64,000 nt of DNA, from contig JAQFVV010006336.1 of the NCBI GenBank assembly GCA_028023455.1, positions 1,256,224 through 1,320,223 of the forward strand, given 5' to 3'. The notes below the pieces were generated by a model, which was not told where the DNA came from, searched no databases, and saw nothing but the letters and a program-made list of their open reading frames with translations. This DNA is from Epiperipatus broadwayi (taxonomy: Eukaryota > Onychophora > Udeonychophora > Euonychophora > Peripatidae). Positions within the stretch are counted from its first letter, which is position 1; each line of letters opens with the position of its first letter. The translations under genes and the position numbers were made by a program. Below are positions 52,388-64,000 of the stretch, piece after piece.

Positions 52388-54193
52388 TTATGCATTCCAT
52401 TTCTTGGATATTTTGTAGCAAGAGTCTTTTCTATTGATGGCATTGCCATCTCTAGATATAAAGAAAGCTTCTTTTATCTTTCTTTTTAGATCATGCCGCT
52501 CTCTGAATACCACCACTGGATTTCCCAGTTGACAATCATGCCCAGCTGAAGCACATTGCTGTGCAAAAACTGAACTATGAGCAGTGTCCAACAATGCCTT
52601 ATTATAAGAATAAGTGTGTTGCGATAGCCTAGTGGAGAGAGAGGCCCTAGCCTCACCATAATATGATGATCTACAAAATTTTTCAGGTCAGGCAATATTA
52701 TAGACCACTTGAGGTGTCAGTGAGGGTGGGAGGCAGTCTTTGCTATTATTAATTAATTTGTTAGAGTTAGGAGGTGTGTGAAAACATAACTGGTATTTAT
52801 TATTGAAAATATTATAAAAACATTTATGCATACTAGGCAGGTAAGGGAGTAGGAGTCTTTGCTTGTCAATGTTAGGAACTTTATCATTTATTTTAGCAAA
52901 AAACTGTTTTATCCTCCTGTCAATTACCTTCACAACAAAACCAACTTTTATTAGGTCGTCCCTATATGATATGAGGTTAGCTTTTTTATCAGCCTCAAAC
53001 TTACATAGGTGCATATTTCTAAACAAAAACGAGGTTAAGCCAGAGAGTTTGTGGTTAGTTGGTGAATTGGAAAGAGGGTGGGAATGTCCTCTAACATCAA
53101 GGGGTTTGATTAGCATATTATAATTAATATGTGTGTGTTCTCGCTGCATATGTAGGTCCAGATATTTAACTCGTTTATGGGCATTTTCATTCTCCAAGTT
53201 AAACGTAAGCCCTGTAGTGTTTTGCAGTTCATTTTTTATTTGTAGAATAATCGGAGACGGAGTGGCTATGAAGATATCATCAACATATCTAGTGTATATG
53301 GATAGCAAGTTAGATTCCTGGTATCTTGGAATTATTTGCTTTTCAAAATAATTTAAAACTACACTTGAGATGATGCCACTCACAGGGAGTCCCATTGGCC
53401 AACCCTATTTCATATGAAACCACTGGTTGTGAAAGAATGCCATAATATTTTTATCAAGCCAAGATAAAAAGTCTATAATAAAGTCAATTAGTGGCTGAGA
53501 TAAATTGTGGTTTATAAGCTCTTCTCTTACAATCTGAATAGATTTAGCCCTACAAATGGAGCCGTATAATTCTGAAACATCAATAGTAACTAATGAAGTG
53601 TCAGGGTTCAAAACTAGATCTTTTATTTTTGCAACAAATTGAAATGACGAATTTATAGTATATGAACCGAATCCTAAAGCTTGAATGAGCTGTTTGTTAA
53701 CACATTTCGCCATATTGGAATAGTGTACTCCTCCAAAATCTAAAATAAGTCGCAATGGAATATCAGCCTTGTGTATTTTGGCATTGGCAAACATCCTTGG
53801 AGGAATGGATGCAGATGGGTAAAGCCTATAATATTCTGCCTTAGAGAAAGCTTTATTACAGTGTGGTCTGAGAATGGAAGAAATAAACTTATCCTTATTT
53901 AATTTGTTATTGAAATCGGGAAGCCTTTGAAATTGTAGTTTATTAATTTGATGATCCAGTTTAGATGTGTAGTCCTGTGTTTTCATAAGCACGAATCTAT
54001 TGCCCTTATCTTCCAGCATGCATGTGATATTTTTGTCTTTAAAAAATTGTTTGGTTTTTGTTATGTTAGCTTGCCAGATATGTGTGCGTATATATAAAGA
54101 TTTATGCTGTAGAGCATTAACTACTTGGGTAATGTATTTATCTTTATCTGGATTGTTGAACAAACCTGCTTCAACATCAGCCAGAAGCTCCAT
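52388..54193 (-). pseudogene. Penelope-like element ORF: reverse transcriptase plus GIY-YIG endonuclease, two stops
   Basis: One minus-strand frame runs from 54193 to 52388 (about 600 codons) with stops at 53407-53405 and 52690-52688. The RT has the Penelope pattern: LEDKGNRFVLMKTQDY, SIPPRMFANAKIHK, LVTIDVSELYGSI, MGLPVSGIISSVVLNYFE, catalytic YVDD (53287-53276) and KRVKYLDLHMQ. After the second stop comes a C-terminal GIY-YIG-like nuclease: VVYNIA then SYYGEARASLSTRLSQH, with a following conserved FRERHDLKRKIKEAFFI segment. The N-terminus looks truncated compared with full Penelope proteins, so the copy is probably 5'-truncated near 54200. This is the endonuclease-positive Penelope type. 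Confidence 0.88.
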
Positions 54194-54470
54194 ATTGGGA
54201 TGTTATAAATGTTGGTTAATAATATTTAATTTCTTTTAATAGTCAATTTATAAGAAAAATTAGTGAACTTTTTTAAAAGTAAAAAAGTGATTATTATATT
54301 TGTTTCTTAATTATTTTAACTGTAACTGGATGTTAATGACATCCCTATTTTCATTTGGTTATGTTGATTAACTTATCCACTTAAGAAGCAATATTTACTT
54401 AGGATGTTTATTTATTTAAGAAATGTTAGTAAATAAGTAGTATAAAATAATTTCAATAAGTAGATGAGTA
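54194..54470. other. AT-rich spacer
   Basis: No feature recognised between the 5' truncation of the Penelope-like element and the (TAA)n tract. Confidence 0.5.
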
Positions 54471-54640
<170 letters not shown>

Positions 54641-55237
54641 AATTTAACATGGACAATTTTAATATTCAGTATAATTTACTTATTTTGTTGCTAGTCATTG
54701 GAGTATCATTGATATTTTAATGGAGCCAAGGTTGTGTGATATTCCTATGCCATTGAGGGCATGCTTTGGTATATGCTCAATGTTAAAAAGAGCATCTTAC
54801 CAGATGATTGGATAATAAGACTCATGATTATTGTTTTATTGTTAAACAATTCATTTAATATTGGTGTAATAATATATTAAACATAGAATGAGTTATATTG
54901 CTATTATTAGAATTCTTATATAAAAGGAAAAAAATCCAATAACATTGAGATATATTTTTTATATATACTATTAATAATGGTTGGCCATATTCCAGTTAGG
55001 TTGCAAATAATGTTTTTAAGAAGAAAAACAAATGTTGTGTTTACTAAATATTATCTTTAACAAATAATGTTTAAAAAGTAATCAAATAATTTGAGCTAAA
55101 GTAATATGATAAGGATTTAATTTTTATTTTCTATATGCTATAGTTAAACAAGTTAAACAAGAATGTTTTTATTTTAATTAAAATTTGTATAAAGTTGTAT
55201 AAATAACAACAATATTTTTTCTACTGATAATGTATGT
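54641..55237. other. AT-rich spacer, no gene seen
   Basis: Plain AT-rich sequence. Confidence 0.5.
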
Positions 55238-55340
55238 AAAACAGGCGAAACACTCCATACAATAGTGCCACTCAGTGCAAGCCAGAATAATCAATAGATG
55301 CTCTGAGTGGCACAACTGTATGGAGAGTTTTGTCTGTTTT
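55238..55340. repeat. Hairpin with 38-bp arms and 27-nt loop (miRNA- or MITE-like)
   Basis: The arm AAAACAGGCGAAACACTCCA...GTGCCACTCAG (55238-55275) pairs with CTGAGTGGCAC...TGTCTGTTTT (55303-55340). The inner 11 bp pair perfectly, and the outer part has scattered mismatches. GC is higher than in the surroundings. It resembles a pre-miRNA in size but could equally be a short fold-back element. Confidence 0.75.
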
Positions 55341-56234
55341 AATAGCTTGAGCAAGCATAAAAAATGGTGATCGTGTGATATTGTATGTAACAATGAAGTT
55401 TCCATATTTTCAATTAAATAAAAAAGATTTGATATTTGGATTTTTTTATATGTAATTATAATTAATGTAAAATCTAATAACTGAATTTTATTGGTCTAAA
55501 TTTTAAAGAACCAAATAAAATAAAAATTTCCCCTTTTTTATGTGATAACTGCTGATTGATAGAGTGGTGGTAGTTTTAGTAGAACTGCAGAATTTAAATG
55601 TTTTGTTTAATTTACTTATAAAAATTATCAAAGTTAAAGATATCAAAGTAATGAAAAAATGTTTCTTCATCATGCCAAATAGTGCTTATTAAAACAAAAC
55701 AATAAAAATCATGGATCATTAACCGAAAAGAAAATCTGTTGTAAATTTTTACATTGTGATTTGCAAGAAGACTGCTTATCACTTGCCTTCTTTTCCAAAG
55801 AGAGGAAAAGAGAAAAGATAGGAAAATATTAATAATATATATATATATAGTTTAATTTTATAAAAAAGCTCTTCTATTTTCTGACACGTTTAAATTACTA
55901 TACACAGGCATGATTATAAGTATTTAATATTATTCTTTAGATTGTAAGTATATTTTTATTATTCTTTAGCACTTTCAAAAGATTTGAAAAAACTTTAATT
56001 GTTATTCATGTATATATATTAAATATAAATAGTTATTTTTTTGTCAATATATTAATACTGTTTGAGAATTGTAAGCTATTTACTGTTAAAATAATTTGTC
56101 CATTTTTAGATTGTAATATAGATAAGAGCTTTTATTTGTTCTATATAAATTTGTAACTTTAAAGGTATTATTTTTATTGCATGAGTTATAATAAAACAAA
56201 CTCATGCAATTAAGTGTTTATAAATTAAATGCAC
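55341..56234. other. AT-rich spacer, no gene seen
   Basis: Plain AT-rich sequence with a short (TA)n near 55838. Confidence 0.5.
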
Positions 56235-56790
56235 AAATGCATATTTATAATGTATACAACTGTATACCTTCACCTAATACTGTTGGCTTGGTATAGCATT
56301 TAGTTATCATGAAACTATTAATATAAGAGATTTCAAATAACCTTCTAGATTTACCTATCACTTTCAGCTGTATTGGGAGAGCTGGCCTCACATTTGTAGT
56401 TATGATTACACTTCCAGATGTTCTGTGACAGCTTGCATCATGTATGATCTAGGTTCTAGCAGACTCCAGTTCTAATGTTAACTTGCCTCACTGATTTAGC
56501 CATATAAATAACAACTTCTGTACTGTCATTCAGGTTTGACAGTAATTTCCTGTTACCTGCTCTTACCTTCAATGGGACTAACTATTTATAGTCAGATCCT
56601 TTTCCATAATGAAAATAATCAGATTCTATGAGCATCATCACCCATTGGCCTGTTACTACTATTGGATATGTTATTTATATATATCAATGTGTCTGTGAGA
56701 TGAATACCAAACCTGATCAATAGAAGATGGAATATAGACTAGTCCATTGTATGTTGAAATATAGTAATACCTCATCTGAATAAAACTAGT
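56235..56790 (+). repeat. Old dispersed repeat, copy 1 (partner at 59690-60290)
   Basis: Collinear with 59690-60290: ACTGTTGGCTTGGTATAGCA versus ACTGTTGGCTTAGTATGACA; TTCTAGCAGACTCC versus TTCTAGCAAGTTCC; AGGTTTGACAGTAATTTCCT versus AGGTTTGACAATAATTTATT; TAGTCAGATCCTTTTCCATA versus TAGTCAGATCCATTTCCATA; AGATGGAATATAGACTAGTC versus AGATGGAATCTGAACTAAGT. Divergence is substantial. GC is higher than in the background, and there is no intact ORF. Confidence 0.7.
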
Positions 56791-59689
56791 CCCGAAGAAA
56801 TGTTATTATTTGCAGATCTCGTTACCTTACACTTGAAGACTCATCACAGTTTATTAGTGACTTTTTACAGTTGGCTGGTGATCCTTCATTTTTGGCTAAT
56901 GACTCTTCACTGTTGGCTGATCACTTTTCACTGTTGACTGGTGATGTGAAGTTCAATCTTAGCTGATTTCCATGCCTATGGTGTTACTGGTTATCTGCTG
57001 TTTGAACAATATGTTTATAATATTTTAAAAGTGATTATGGTTTCTGGAGCCCATTTAGTGATTCCCTTGATTATATGGCATAGGACTTGTTCAAATTTGG
57101 TTTGTCTTAGGATTTAAACCCAGTTTATTATTAACATATCTAGGTAGAGTCCATTTGATTTTTTTGAGCTGGTTCACTTTAGTCACTATAATGACTTTAA
57201 GTGACTGAACCAGTCATGGTCTATTAAATTTCTATATAGTTTTACTAGGCATACTCTTAACCCAAGAGTGATATTTGATTGCTTTGATAGTCAATAATCA
57301 CTCTACTGCTAGAATGTAGTCAATGATTATTTTTTCTATTAATGATAGTCCACACATTTCTGACATAATGGACATTGCAGACCTTGTGTCCAGTTTTATT
57401 GTTATGAGCTATCATTAATAATAATTGTGCCTATGAAAGCTAAATCAAGGCACTTGATATTCACATATAAACCCTAATGTGGCTAATTTTAAGACAGGCT
57501 TTTTGATTTGAATAATTTACATACAAAAGAAAAGCATTTGATTCTTTTAGGATCACCAATTTTCAAAAAATACTGGATCAAACTCTGTTACAAGCCAATA
57601 CTGCTGTGAGAAAAAAAAGGCTCATCTTTACAGTTAATAAATAACCACTCACTTTGAGTTTTTATTTTTTTAAATTGATGTGTTAATAATATTAGCTATC
57701 AATTTTTAAATAACAAAAATCTCAACACAGCAAGACCCATCTTGACTTCAACAAATTATTGGATTTATTGTGTAAATTATGATAAACACAACCTCATATA
57801 TACTATTTATTAATTAAATATTGAACGGGATGGGAGTTATATCAAATAAAAAATATATAGAATATTATTTTTTTACTCTTTAATAAAAACAAAACTGTGA
57901 AAACATTTAAAAAAATTGACTTCTATTTATAGGTAAAATAACTGTATTATAAAATTATTTATTATAAATTCGATCTACTCCAGCCGCAATTTATGTATTA
58001 CATCACACTAGTTCCTTAGGCAGAGAAGCATAATAACCAGAGGGTATCTATAGACAGGCCAAAGCTATATAAGATATGTAACTACAACCACATTTTCAAG
58101 CCACATATCTTCTTGACTGCTAATTCAACCTCTGTCATTCAAAGCACTTTATTTATTTTGAAGTAAACTTCAAGCACCAGCTAACTACACGAAGTAGTTA
58201 ACATGCCCTGAATGATGGTAAACTAATTCAGTGCCTAAGAAATCATAACCAGCTCAGTCATAAAGAAAAATAATAATACAACATAAATAAATCATTAATT
58301 ATTCACTTGACATTAAAAAAAAAGTTTATTAGTGGTATAACCCCCCAAAAACTATTAAATACTAATTAGCAGATACTATTTATTCTTAAACTGTAAATAA
58401 ATTTATTATTAGAAATTTAAAATTATTCTACATACATCCTTTCAATAAACAAATAATAATACAATGGTATACATTCTATACGCAAATATTGTGAGTCAAG
58501 ATATACAATAATAATGTCATAGAATTAACATACATATAACTATGTACACACATTTGGACTTATAAATAATAATTATTTAGGAAAGTTTTGCGGACATTTG
58601 CCACCACAATGAGAAGTGAATATTCATGCACATACAATAGTTCATCTATGCTGAATATCAAGGGACACTCAAAGATTGATACTGCTACTTGTTGTTCATA
58701 AAGTTAACACTAGTTTATGAATGGGGAATAAGAATTTATATTACCTAGGATTTTGAAAGTTTCTCTGAGATGGGTGGCTTCTTGCTTTCTCCTACTGAAT
58801 GTAGATTACCAACTGGTTTGATTTTGGTTCTGTGATGGTTATAGTCATGGCTCCTTATTGCTTATGTTCAGACAGTTTAGATACTTTTTGGTGATTCAGA
58901 TTTCTATACAAGCATAACTTCTAATGGGTGGATCACTGATATTCTGTCGGACTGAGGCTGAAATCTGGTTGAATGCTTTGACAACTGTTTAGCATGGTAT
59001 GATCTTATTAATGACAAATTGAACAAAATACAACTCTGCAGTAAGAGAAGCAAAACTAATATATATCTGAGTGTGTTGAATTTTTTTTTCTATTTATATG
59101 TCACCACCTCATTGTTATCTCCTTTTTTAAATTACATTTCCCAAATCAATTAAATTCTATTAATTATTTGCCATTGTATATTAACCAGTCCTTGGATAAG
59201 ATAGTTTTTAATTATTCCCATTGTTATGTTTGTAGCTAATTATAATTAGTAATTCCCATTCTTTATTTATCAGACTAGCAATCTTTGAGTGAATTTTTTA
59301 ATTTTAATTATAAGCTTTCCTTTATTTTTAAATTTACTCTCATATTTTATTTATACACATCTATACATATTTTAATGTATTTTTTTAAAATCAAGACACA
59401 CATTTTCTTATTTTCTTTTAAATAAATGATAAGAGAGAAATATAGTTTTTAAATCTGTTTTTATTTAGTTAAATTTCTCCCCCTTCACATTGTTTTATTA
59501 TTATTTTAAACTAGTAAAACTTATACTAAAAATCTGCACTATGTCTTTGCAACAAAGTTAAACAAAACCTTTTTTGAAACTTTACTATTGACATCAGACT
59601 TCTAACACTAATTATTTTTGCCTCTTAAATATTTTTGGAATAAAATTTTAAACAAATCTTTTATTATGAAATTTGTAATGCTTAAATAG
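56791..59689. other. Moderately AT-rich region with degenerate repeat debris and a 21-bp minisatellite
   Basis: A five-copy 21-bp minisatellite lies at 56851-56951 (consensus like TTGGCTGATGACTCTTCACTG). A short hairpin CTGGTTCA / TGAACCAG lies at about 57173-57217. GC-richer patches at 56980-57250 and 58740-59060 look like transposon debris, but no protein motif is readable. No gene seen. Confidence 0.5.
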
Positions 59690-60290
59690 TGGTACAATAT
59701 ACAAATGTGTATTTACAATATATACAACTGTTATATTTTCACCTGACACTGTTGGCTTAGTATGACATTTAGTGGTCAAGCAACTAATAATGTAAGGAAT
59801 TACAGTTACCAACTTTAACTATCATTTCCAGCTGTACTACAACAACTTGTCTCATTAGTGGATACAGTTACACTTCTGGCTGTTTTGTGATAGTTTGCCT
59901 TGTATATAGTTACAATTACATTATCAGATGTATTGTGACAGCTTGTCTTGATCTCATCTAAGTTCTAGCAAGTTCCCCTTTTATCATGAACATGTTTCAC
60001 TGTGTTGACCATATAGAGGGCAACTTGTATACTGCCATTTAGGTTTGACAATAATTTATTGTTGTTTCCCTTTATCTCCAATTAGACTGGCTATTTGTAG
60101 TCAGATCCATTTCCATAATAAAACAGTCAAATTCAGTAAGTATTATTTGAACTATTATTATTATTATTATTGAGTATGCACAAGTTATCTATTTATATAT
60201 TTATTGGTTCATTAATCCATGGTGATGAATTCTTAATCTGATCGATATCAGATGGAATCTGAACTAAGTCTATTTGTTAACAATAAGTTA
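59690..60290 (+). repeat. Old dispersed repeat, copy 2
   Basis: Same orientation as copy 1, with an extra ~45 bp around 59900 (a partial internal duplication of the ACAGTTACACTTCTGGCTGT / ACAATTACATTATCAGATGT segment). No ORF. Confidence 0.7.
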
Positions 60291-63200
60291 AGATATAAGA
60301 AAAAGTATCTTTGTTTTACTTGTTATATAAATTGTGATTAAAGATAAGTGATTATTCTAAAGGAAGTGGTTTGGAAATTACAATTTTGTATTGTCCAATT
60401 GCTTGCTGAAAAAATTAATTTGTTTAGAAAAAAATATGTATTAAATATGGTAAAGACATTTATTTGATAGAAATTATAAAATCTAGCTTAAATTAAAAAA
60501 GATAATCATAGTCTAATTTTATAAAACTAATGTATAAATACAAACTGTCTAATTTAAAAACTAATCATAATTTAAACATAGTTGATCAGATGAATACAAA
60601 AATATAATTTAAATAATATTTCATACTTTAAATAAGATTCCATTAAATAAATTAAATCATTTAATAATATATGATACATATATGTGCATGTGAAGGCCTG
60701 TTTGTTCAAGTGTTCATGACAAGAATGATGCAATGACAGGGTTTCAATACAGATAATAAAATCGGTATAGTGAGAGTTAAAAAAAGCAATGGAAGCATTG
60801 GTTTGTAAAGTGGAATTGTATAATCATAATTAATTCAATAAATTATACTGGCCATTTTTATTGCAATTTTGATAATATTGCCAAAATTAAGGCTACAACC
60901 AAGTTAAAGGTAGTTGTATGATAATTGATTAATTCCTATGCTGAAAATATTAATGCTCTGAATTAGATAATGGATATTACTATTGTATATATGCTTTATA
61001 TTGGAAAATAAAACACCCTAAAGATCAGGTAAGAAAATTATTAATGTTGCTGTATGTTATAATAAACTGCACTATTGACTGGTCCATAACATTGGATCTA
61101 ATTTATTATAAGAGTTTTAAATTTTCCTGTAATGTGGTAGCATCCAAAATATACCTGGAGATGTGAATGGAGCCTAAAATGCAATTTAAACATTTACAAC
61201 AGATATATAAAATCATTACAATAATATATAAAAAACAAAATACTGAAATCAATTCTACAATATTCAAAATAGCAATATATAAAAAAAATAATTATAATCA
61301 GTTATGACTGCCATCCTGATTAGCATTTTATAGGTTAACTGTAAAATACTATTCAGGATGCTAGTGAAGGCATACACTAGCTTTAACTATTATTTATTTG
61401 TATATCTTTTTTTAATATTGTAGAGTTTATTCTAATGTTTGTTTTTATATATTATAATTGCATGGAAATGTAGAGATGGACATAGATGATATAAATAAAC
61501 ATGAATAAATGAATGTGAGCACAATAAATGAGCAAAGAGTCAGCAATGAAAACAAATAATCAGATAATCATCAATGGATAATCAAGTATCAACCGTTATG
61601 ACAGGATTTAAAAGATACATATTATAAAATCTTAAGCTTAATGTAAAATTTGGGAAATAATATTTTAAAAGAGTAATCATAAATATTTGATCTGTATGAA
61701 CATATTTAAGTGCTAATATGCTAACATAGCTATAATAATAAGCAATCTGATATCAAAAACGCTAGGATCATTAAATCAGTGCTGATCATCAACAATTCTC
61801 TGAGACATCAAGTACCACGATTATATTGGCTATCAATATACATAATTATATAGATGTCAACACATATACTTTTTATGTACTATTATTCAAGAGATAGCTT
61901 TGAGATGGCAGTGATCAATATGTCATTACTTAAACTATTCTATTGTTAAATAACTTTATAATTTAAAATAATGATCAATAAATTTATTATTAATAATAAA
62001 ATTGATAAATAAACAGATCCTTCTAATTTTGACTATTTACAAATATGTGAACGTATTTTCAATAGATCGAAGAACAAATAATAAAATTTACAAAGGCATT
62101 ACTTATTACAAATAAAAGCTTAGGGATGTGCTTACATGGTAATACAAAATATTTCTATAATTAAGTGGCAATAAATATTACTTTAATTTAGTATATAAAT
62201 AATGAATGAATTCAGATATATGTGTATGTGTATATACATGCATATACATAGAGCACATTATTACGTAAAAATATTTCAAAATTAAATTATTTTATAATCT
62301 AATTATAGAAAATATAAATACATTAATTCAATCTGGATTTTGATGTCATTAAAATAAACATTTCATTATATTTTCCTAACTCTAGAACAAGTCATTATAA
62401 ATGAGATAACAGAATTTAAGGTAAATATACTTAGTCTTTTTATTTTGTGAAGGCTTTTTAATCTCATACAATTTTCATTGTTTAATCACATTTTCCCCTT
62501 GTATAATCATTTTTTCATTAACTGCCTAATTGATTCACTTTATTCAAAAGATATTTATTTTAAAAATAAGTAAGAAATGCCCATGTCATTTAAATATTTT
62601 TCTTTTGGGCATTAAACAGAAGTAGATTTTTCTCAACATTTAAGGTTAATATTTGAAATAATACCAACATTAATGCATATAAAGTGCAGCCAAAGTTTAT
62701 TTGCTGCATTCAACCAATATAGTATACAATAGCTCATGTTTCTTAACAGTCATTAGAATATAATATTCATCGTATATTTAACTACAAATGTACAGTAATT
62801 TTTAAACATAGATAAATTTAATCCTGTGAGTTAGATATATGTTGTAATGCTTTAAAGTATTTTTAGTAGATTACAATAAAAAAAATTCTTATTAGTATTA
62901 TTATAATAAAGTCTAAATCTAAATGTTTCAATACTATGAATTAAAATAATTTAGTTAACCTAATTAACAGCTTTGTTATTTAAAAAATATTTACATTATT
63001 AAATATTTGCTTGAAAGACTACAATTAATAGTTTGAATCTAAAGAAAAGTTAATATCAAACTTGTTACATTTCTAGTAAATGCAATGAACAAAGTTATTT
63101 TATGCTATACAAAAATGGCTATTTAACTCTATTGGGATCTTTGTTAATTTTTTTTTTCATAAATGGTTTTAAAATAATGATTTATTAAATGTTAGTTTAT

Positions 63201-64000
63201 GTAAGATGTTTAAAATCAGAATTTAGAGATATTAAGTATAATTAACTGGTATAAGTGTCAATTTAAATCAGTTTTAAATATTAGTTAATAATTTATTTTC
63301 ATTTGTTTTAAAATCCTGGTTACATTTAGTGTATATGTCAATGTATAGATATACTTGGGTGCATGTGAATAAATGTAATAATTTAAAAGATGTTATTAAA
63401 AGTTATAAAATAATAGGGTACTTTACATCAATCCACAATACTAAAAGCTTTTAATTAGGATAAAGTAAAATAAAAAAGATATTTTGAGATAAAAGAAATG
63501 TTTAATTTAAAAAAATAAATAAACAATTTTATTGATTTTAAATAAATCATTTATATAATAATTAAATTACAATTAATAAAGTTCATTATTGTCTAGATGT
63601 CACATGATTAAATAGTGTGGATTAATAACAGTCAAGATTAAATTAATCAGTTGTAAAAGATAAAAAATACACTAATAATTTACTTATTATGATAAAATAC
63701 TGGAAGGGGATTTATTGAGATATATTGCATTATTGGAAATGCAGTGAATAATCTTGATGAGCATGTATGTATAAAAAAAACACATTCATTATTATACAAA
63801 TAATCTTATTCTTTACCCCTTGAACTGCACTGTATGGTTCTTTTTGTATGTACTCTCAAACCACTATTTTTAATGTTATTTTGCTGATATTACTTTTATT
63901 TTATTGAAGAAATTATAGTGAATAATTATGTTGGCATCAGAATGGGATTTGGAATTTCATCATTAGATTTTCAGTGATATGGATGACTAGAAAGTTGGAG
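60291..64000. other. AT-rich stretch to the window end, no gene seen; one short hairpin
   Basis: Only chance frames. A 22-bp hairpin with three mismatched or wobble positions and a 5-nt loop is at 61312-61333 / 61339-61360 (CATCCTGATTAG... / ...CTATTCAGGATG). No RNA gene or transposon domain was recognised. Confidence 0.55.

Overview
The window is a very AT-rich stretch of a metazoan nuclear genome with no complete host gene in it. The host is most likely an invertebrate. The gag and integrase of the LTR element look like the Ty3/Gypsy families I know from arthropods, so an arthropod is my best guess, but nothing here fixes the species. Evidence for a eukaryotic genome: RTE-type LINEs, a Penelope-like element, a 13-kb Gypsy element, fold-back elements, long (TA)n, (ATCT)n and (TAA)n microsatellites, and no operon-like gene packing.

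Layout. 0-1.3 kb: two islands with clearly higher GC than their surroundings and open reading frames (138-436 minus; 1028-1277, strand unclear). These are the best candidates for host or foreign coding exons, but I do not recognise them. 1.3-9.4 kb: AT-rich sequence holding one large palindromic fold-back locus (7016-7860). 9.45-12.67 kb: a full-length RTE LINE with a 10-bp target-site duplication and one internal stop. 14.5-30 kb: an old tandem array of at least three ~2.64-kb units. It is filled with nested insertions: a 5'-truncated second RTE copy (21.9-24.1 kb), a 1.15-kb fold-back element (24.6-25.7 kb), and two unidentified inserts (17.5-19.7 and 26.0-28.95 kb). 30-37.8 kb: AT-rich sequence with small tandem duplications and a (TA)n tract. 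37.87-51.5 kb: a 0.5-kb (ATCT)n tract, then a complete but decayed Ty3/Gypsy element (38377-51397) with LTRs of about 2.95 kb. 52.39-54.19 kb, minus strand: a Penelope-like element with RT and GIY-YIG domains and two stops. 54.5-64 kb: a (TAA)n tract, short hairpins and an old ~0.5-kb duplicated pair; otherwise plain AT-rich sequence.

The most interesting item is in the Gypsy element. Between the integrase and the polypurine tract, where env would sit, lies a third reading frame of about 300 codons. It has no envelope features. Its second half reads as spectrin-type helical repeats, which suggests a captured host cytoskeletal (nesprin/spectraplakin-like) cDNA. Second, the 5' LTR/primer-binding-site junction lies inside a degenerate tandem array of LTR-end/PBS look-alikes. 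Third, the two fold-back loci share one architecture: direct copies of a unit followed by an inverted copy. Tandem arrays, target duplications and element ends were read directly; protein family calls come from motif recognition without database searches.
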